Assembly (NCBI GenBank): GCA_014380985.1
Contig: JACMIU010000516.1
Location: forward strand, 1 to 6,173
Length of the DNA stretch: 6,173 nt
Direction: 5' to 3'
From: Armatimonadota bacterium
GTDB taxonomy: Bacteria > Armatimonadota > Armatimonadia > Armatimonadales > Armatimonadaceae
Below the pieces are notes generated by a model. The model saw only the letters and a program-made list of their open reading frames with translations. It was not told where the DNA came from and did no database searches. Both the position numbers and the translations under genes were made by a program. Below are positions 5,578 through 6,173 of the stretch, one piece after another; positions within the stretch are counted from its first letter, which is position 1, and every line of letters begins with the position of its first letter.

Positions 5578-5609
5578 AACGCGGCGCGAAAGCGGGTATC
5601 TATCAAAGC

Positions 5610-6173
5610 ATGGATACTCCGCCGAAACGCCGCGAAACCTTTTTGCCAACGGGCGATTTTCCGTATGATATTGATTTCAGGTCCACGGATTTCCGGGCGC
5701 ACCCGCATCTTTACCGTGTCGGCAAGGGCGAGCAGGGCGTGTTACTTGTCGAGCCGTACAAGAGCGAGATTTTGCCGCACTGGCGGTTTGCGACGCCCGA
5801 AATCGCCCACGAATCGAGCGAGGCGATTTGGGCGATGTTTCAAGGCTACCTTGACGCGGGCGATTTTGTCGGCGCGGACATGGCGCGAAAGTTCCTGCAG
5901 ATGGGCTATACCCGCGCCCGCCGCTACGCCAACCACAAAGGCGGCAAAAAGTACGACGGTGCGGTTCCCGACGACAAACGCGGGCAAAGCGGGGCGCACG
6001 GTCGCACCCAACTCCCCCGGTCGCCCGAAGACCCTGTAAAAGCGGAATCGGCGCGAATCTTCTATGACAAGTGGAAAGACGCCCGCGGAGACGCCCGCTA
6101 CGTCGCGCAAATGGCGGCGTTCAAAGCGCGATTTAGCGCGATTCAAAGTCTTTCAGAATCCGCTCGGTCTTGA
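5610..6173 (+). CDS. DUF4385 family protein
   Basis: This 187-residue protein is complete, with its TGA forming the last three bases of the window. It has the features I associate with DUF4385: DFRAHPHLYRVGKGEQGVLL (27-46), VEPYKSEILPHWRF (47-60), TPEIAHESSEAIW (62-74), GDFVGADMARKFLQMGYTRA (84-103), RRYANHKGGKKYDG (104-117), and a C-terminal KAESARIFYDKWKDAR (144-159). No enzymatic function is established for the family as far as I know. The protein is soluble, with no signal peptide or membrane segment, and the Arg/Lys/His-rich core (102-115) looks suited to binding a nucleic acid or other anionic ligand; that is inference. It lies 32 bases after the PAP2 gene on the same strand with no terminator between, so it is probably co-transcribed. 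No clear Shine-Dalgarno precedes the ATG at 5610. The region at 118-140 looks like a loop. Confidence 0.9.
   Translation: MDTPPKRRETFLPTGDFPYDIDFRSTDFRAHPHLYRVGKGEQGVLLVEPYKSEILPHWRFATPEIAHESSEAIWAMFQGYLDAGDFVGADMARKFLQMGYTRARRYANHKGGKKYDGAVPDDKRGQSGAHGRTQLPRSPEDPVKAESARIFYDKWKDARGDARYVAQMAAFKARFSAIQSLSESARS

Noticed and set aside
1..6173. CRISPR array, insertion sequence, attachment site, tRNA or riboswitch
   Set aside because: I looked for spaced direct repeats, transposase-like proteins, terminal repeats and tRNA-like folds and saw none. The gene content is chromosomal in character.

Overview
This is a chromosome-like window of moderately high G+C (about 55-60% by eye) with eight genes, short gaps and no sign of a mobile element, CRISPR array, tRNA or rRNA. 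The genes are housekeeping-like or are small secreted and membrane proteins. A Uma2-family nuclease-like gene, a Tat-exported ferritin-like protein and small Cys-rich secreted proteins together suggest an environmental, non-proteobacterial bacterium. Armatimonadota-like is my guess, but nothing in the window proves a phylum.

Layout: (1) Bases 1-884, minus strand: a Tat-exported ferritin-like (di-iron four-helix) protein, cut at its C-terminus by the window edge. It begins with GTG behind a good ribosome binding site. (2) Bases 885-1061: a 177-base gap with a weak promoter and a small palindrome. (3) Bases 1062-2831, minus: recJ, complete. (4) Bases 2832-2949: a divergent promoter region. (5) Bases 2950-3579, plus: a Uma2-family PD-(D/E)XK protein. 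(6) Bases 3588-3621: a strong hairpin between convergent genes; its T-run lies on the minus strand. (7) Bases 3628-4648, minus: a probable three-gene operon, read from 4648 down: a one-helix membrane protein, a secreted Cys-rich protein, then a second secreted protein with three Cys-Cys pairs. (8) Bases 4649-4761: a second divergent promoter region with an extended -10 box. (9) Bases 4762-5577, plus: a PAP2 membrane phosphatase, followed after 32 bases by a DUF4385 gene (5610-6173).

How the parts relate: the recJ, Uma2, PAP2 and DUF4385 genes show no obvious shared pathway. The 3628-4648 operon is the least explained part and the best candidate for something undescribed. Two adjacent exported proteins carry clustered cysteines of different spacing, which suggests envelope metal binding or thiol chemistry. 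A second thread is regulatory: the octamer GGTA(T/C)AAT recurs upstream of genes on both strands and gives a consistent picture of the local -10 element. One copy overlaps a start codon, which would produce a nearly leaderless mRNA.
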